64,000 bases of DNA, from contig VWZL01001979.1 in assembly GCA_013396915.1 (NCBI GenBank), positions 1,127,616-1,191,615 on the forward strand. The letters are read 5' to 3'. Both the position numbers and the translations under genes were made by a program. Positions within the stretch are counted from its first letter, which is position 1. Each line of letters opens with the position of its first letter. Below the pieces are notes generated by a model. It worked only from the letters and a program-made list of their open reading frames with translations, was not told the origin of the DNA and made no database searches. Source of the stretch: Stercorarius parasiticus (taxonomy: Eukaryota; Chordata; Aves; Charadriiformes; Stercorariidae). Below are positions 60,129 to 64,000 of this stretch, in pieces.

Positions 60129-63100
60129 TAATTTTGTAATTAATAAATTTTGCAATTTATTATTTCTGTTCTCACCATTTTTGTTAACTAGTTAACCAAA
60201 GATATCTTGGTAAAAATGAATAGATTCCACATATCAATTCCTCCTACATAACACTAGGCTTTTTTGACATTATGCGTCATAGTCTAAATTTTATAATTTT
60301 GAACCCTCCAAATTTCTCTCCACATTCAACAACTTTGAATAACTTTCAAAACACGCTAACCTTACACAAAGAGTCTGATACTCCATAACCACATCAATAT
60401 TTTATTCAAATTTTTTCATCTATTTAAGCAAACCTTCTTACTTATATTAGATATATAGACCCATCCTTTAATGCAGGTATTTTATCTTATGTTTCCAAAT
60501 TGCTTCATGTATTCTTTTTTTTTAATATATATATATAATATTTCCCAAAGATCTGATTTAAGGTTTTGATATTACTTGTTATCTTATTTTGGTATTTTTT
60601 ATTACTTCTAAATTACTTATGATATTGAAAAACACATACACAGCAGGTTCAGCTTCATTTCCCTATTTCATATATAAATATATGTGTACATGTAGATATT
60701 CTGGTAGCATCTGATCAACTAAGGTAAATTGCTCTGCTTTTTAAACTGCATTTTTTAGATAAAAATTGTTGTTATTATTATTTCATTAAAACCTTATTTT
60801 GAATAGTGATTAAGTCTACTGGGCTTTAAAGAGAATGAGACCACTACCACTAGAGTCTATGGAGTTATGTATCTGAGAGAAATCTGATTAGGAATTTTCA
60901 AATATGCTTTATACATGTTCTCAGACACAAAGTAATATACTTCACTTTACCTAAGTCTTTTTACCTATATTTCTCTACAGATAATAAACTTCTGTGCGAT
61001 TTTGTATTAAATTTTTAATTATATTAGCAGATATTGTTGCCAGCTTTTGATGTGCCTGCTGAAGACGTAATTTTTCCAAGCAGAGTGTCTGAACTCACAG
61101 GATTAACAAGCTGTTTCTCTAGCAGACAATTGGTTGTAAAGGTTTCCAAATGGCCACTTCAATGGGATATTGATGTTAGTAGTGTACCTTAATTATCCTG
61201 CTTCTTCTAGTTTTAATTAAAATTCTACAGTTCTTTGATACATGTTCTTTGTTTTCACAGTGCTTGTGCATTCTGAATCTAAAAATCACTGGATTTATAA
61301 GGGCCCTAAGAAAGAGTCTTTATTCTGATTAACTGTATAGTAATAGCCAGATTGATTAATATTTCAGGAGTATTTTTAAAAGCTAATGTAAAGTTCAGGA
61401 TTATGGCTCTCGGAAATTAGATGGAGACAGGGGAAAATGCAAAAAATTAAAGGAAAGTGATGTTACTGTATGAACATTTCAGATATACTTTTGTTTTCTC
61501 TGGCCTAGGAGATCAGCTAGCATATATCTCTTTATCTCCACTGGCCATAATAAATTTAGATACTATGGAGACAGAAAAGTGAATAATGCAGTAATCTCTA
61601 GATGCTCATGAGTAGATATTGAAAGTTCAGACATGACTGAGATAATATAGCTTTAAAACTTATGAGGTGACAGTTAAGATGTAGAAGCTGTGTTTGCTTT
61701 TAGATCCCAAAAGAGTGAGATAAAATTTCTTATTGTAAGTTTCCATAGAAGACATGGCTTTGTGATAAACCCACTCCTCTACATGAGGCTTGAAACACCA
61801 TAGTGATTCTTATGAATTTTACCTAAAGTCTGTTATAAAAATAATACATTGTCTCACTTATAACAGTTCCTACTGTGGGAACAGGGTTTAGAACCTAGAT
61901 ATGTTTTCACTCTTCCATTGAAGAACAACAAATTACGGAATTAGACTTTCTCATCTCCTTTGGGTCTCATAAAACTTACAGATTTGGGCTCAGCAATAAG
62001 TCAACTTGAAAAGCTGTATCGTGTTCTTTCTTAGTCTTGCTTCAATCAAGCCAGTTTTACACACCCCTGAGGGAGGTGCAGTGGGTTCAAACTTTTGTAT
62101 GACGAGGGCTGCCGAGGGTTAGGGGCTTCAGCTACTAGGCTTATATGAAAAGGGTCATCATCAAACTATCTCCTTTGTAGTGATCAGGAATGACAGTGCT
62201 GGTATTGAATCAGTCTGAATAAATTAGGCATAATATAAGCATAGTAAATAAGTGGGGCTTTTCTGGAACATGACATCACTCTTCTGTTCTCTGAATTGTG
62301 ACAGAATGTGGTAACACTGAGTATCTCAAATTTCTACAAATTCACAAGAACGTATGTTTAAAACCTGATGAATTGAGGTCAAAATGGTAATGCTAAATAA
62401 TTTAATGTTTCTTGAGAATAATAATTCTGAATCATTCCCTGAAAGTTAACCACTGACTTACACTGGGATTTAGGTGGATTTCAGATGGTCTGAATTTCAT
62501 TAATGCACACATTACATTTAAAAGTTGACTTTCTAATTTGTATCTGATGATATGTTGGAGACAAAGGTTTGTTTTGGTTTGGTTTGGTTTGGTTTGCTCT
62601 TTTCAACACACAGATGCAATAGCACAGCAATGTCATTTATACTCAATCTACTTTATTTTAATAAACCTGTCACTGTGTATATACCTTACAGAGATTAGTC
62701 ACTACGTAGTCAGTGTATGAAAAATTGCAATATTATGAAAACTCACCTTCCATAATTTGTTGTTATTCTTTCATCAAATTGCTTATTAAAGACTGATCTC
62801 TATTCTGCCCTGCTGCTGATCATGATGTTCAGTGCAAAATTTGTATTTTTATTGCAGTTATAGAATACCGCTTTTATTAAAGCTTCTACTAATAAGTTTT
62901 TGCTGCAAAATTTGTACCTTTTTTCTAGAAAACTGTTCATAGTTCAAAAAAGTATAAACCTTTTTTTGCACTAACAAAACCATCCACTTGATAATAGATC
63001 TTACTGATTCAGTGCTGTATAGTGGCAGTATTCATCTCGCAGCTAAACAACGCTCTGCTTTGGTGAAGATCCTCTACCCAATAAAGTTGAACTTGCTAGT

Positions 63101-64000
63101 ATAAAATGAACTTTTTATGAGCAAAAGGTGAGTGAGTGGTCTTTGAACAAAAAATAATGTTATTACAAAAATAAAAGTATGTTAACAAACATTACAAACC
63201 TTTATGCTGAAAATTAGAGATTCTAATCACCTAAGTAACAGGATCGTGGAACAACCTTCAAATAGGTATTAAAGGGCAATGATGTTTTCTAGAGGCAAGG
63301 AGATTTCAAGTTGTGAAGCCCTTCTAATGTTTTATTACCATGTTTCAGGGTGCTTAAACATGTTTTTCTCTTTAATGTTTACTTCTACTATATAGTTTTG
63401 CAGAACAAAATTATATTTAGGGATATTATAGTCGTTTAGTCCTGGAGATAATAATTACATTTTCATTGTTTAATGAAATGCCTTTTCTATATACCATAGA
63501 AGACAAATAGTAATTGAAAAATACAGAATAAACATTAAAAATTTATGTATACATCTTCTAAAATAAATTGTAAGTCCAATAAATATGTGCTAAATATTAG
63601 TATTGTACATCTAAAGTAACCCCTTTTCCTTCCCAAATATAATATCATAAATGGATATCATGAAGGCTTTTCTATGACATCCTTAGATATGTAAATAAGA
63701 TCTTAGATATTATTTTATTTTTTTAAATGGAAGATAATATTTGCATAATTCTCGAAAGTAAGCAATAATTTCTATTCAAAAGGCCTGGAGTCTTTCAGGA
63801 TGTTTTGTTGAAGAAATTAGCATTACCAATCACAAATGTTTATTTCTCCTTGTAAAATAAATGTTTTACAAAAAAATTATCTTCTCAAACGAAGTTTAGT
63901 TGACTTTATTTTTGACAATATACTATAAAACTCTCCAGCCTAATTTGTCACTTAAATTTCTACCTTTACATTCAGTGTAAAAAAGCAGGACTTCTTCAAT
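60129..64000. other. Unique AT-rich stretch to the window end
   Basis: No repeat family or gene recognised, apart from an (AT)n-like run near 60523-60541 and the GGTTT repeat listed separately. ORF 62538-62720 (+) is formed partly by that repeat. Confidence 0.5.
62566..62596. repeat. (GGTTT)n pentanucleotide microsatellite
   Basis: About six GGTTT units, with one GTTTT variant near the start. Confidence 0.9.

Noticed and set aside
63011..63110. Segment 'agtggcagtattcatctcgcagc' resembling the start of U4 snRNA
   Set aside because: Only about a dozen bases agree; the downstream U4 sequence and Sm-site context are absent.
1..64000. CRISPR arrays, tRNA genes, operons, bacterial-style regulatory sites
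   Set aside because: The window is vertebrate DNA and nothing resembling evenly spaced identical repeats, tRNA cloverleaf boxes or prokaryotic gene packing was seen.

Overview
The window looks like intergenic or deep intronic DNA from a bird. The main evidence is at least fourteen insertions of CR1, the dominant avian LINE. Their 3' ends carry the typical short 'attctatg'-type tail (reading 'catagaat' on the + strand when the copy is reversed), and several keep recognisable reverse transcriptase or endonuclease coding sequence. There are also several LTRs of kinds I associate with bird genomes. That a bird is the source is well supported. That it is a non-galliform (neoavian) bird is only an impression, from the solo LTR at 33360-33940. 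I found no host protein-coding gene, tRNA, rRNA or CRISPR that I can defend. Most short ORFs are chance openings in AT-rich DNA or lie inside repeats.

Layout. 1-2562: unique AT-rich DNA. 2563-3510: decayed CR1. About 3890-5111: old, CpG-depleted, LTR-like element with an internal ~45-bp minisatellite. 5112-8511: unique. 8512-9836: the best-preserved CR1, whose reverse transcriptase frame is broken by one in-frame stop. 9837-18413: unique, with a weak LTR-like end near 13200-13440 and a retrocopy-like polyadenylation signal plus A-tract at 14239-14295. 18414-18493: tiny CR1 fragment. 24226-24977 and 28262-29020: two diverged copies of one ~750-bp LTR family in the same orientation. 31217-31640: two CR1 3' ends. 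33360-33940: full-length solo LTR. 36163-36830: CR1. 36831-42691: mostly unique, with a GC-richer patch at 37985-38200.

The right third is denser in repeats. It holds CR1 copies at 42692-42774, 43786-44959, 45901-47378, 51981-53420, 53553-53613, 55811-56140, 57427-57714 and 59063-60128, and a reversed LTR end at 54403-54535. A sequencing gap at 49002-49060 is flanked by two almost identical 287-288 bp blocks (48714-49001 and 49376-49662). This is most simply an assembly artefact.

No genes here work together as a system. The content is a record of retrotransposon insertion and decay. The most useful leads are the probable false duplication at the gap, the LTR pair, the CR1 copy with the RT core removed, a CpG-derived stop shared by two CR1 copies, and one exon-like open stretch at 57047-57183. 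I did not find an undescribed biological system that I could defend.
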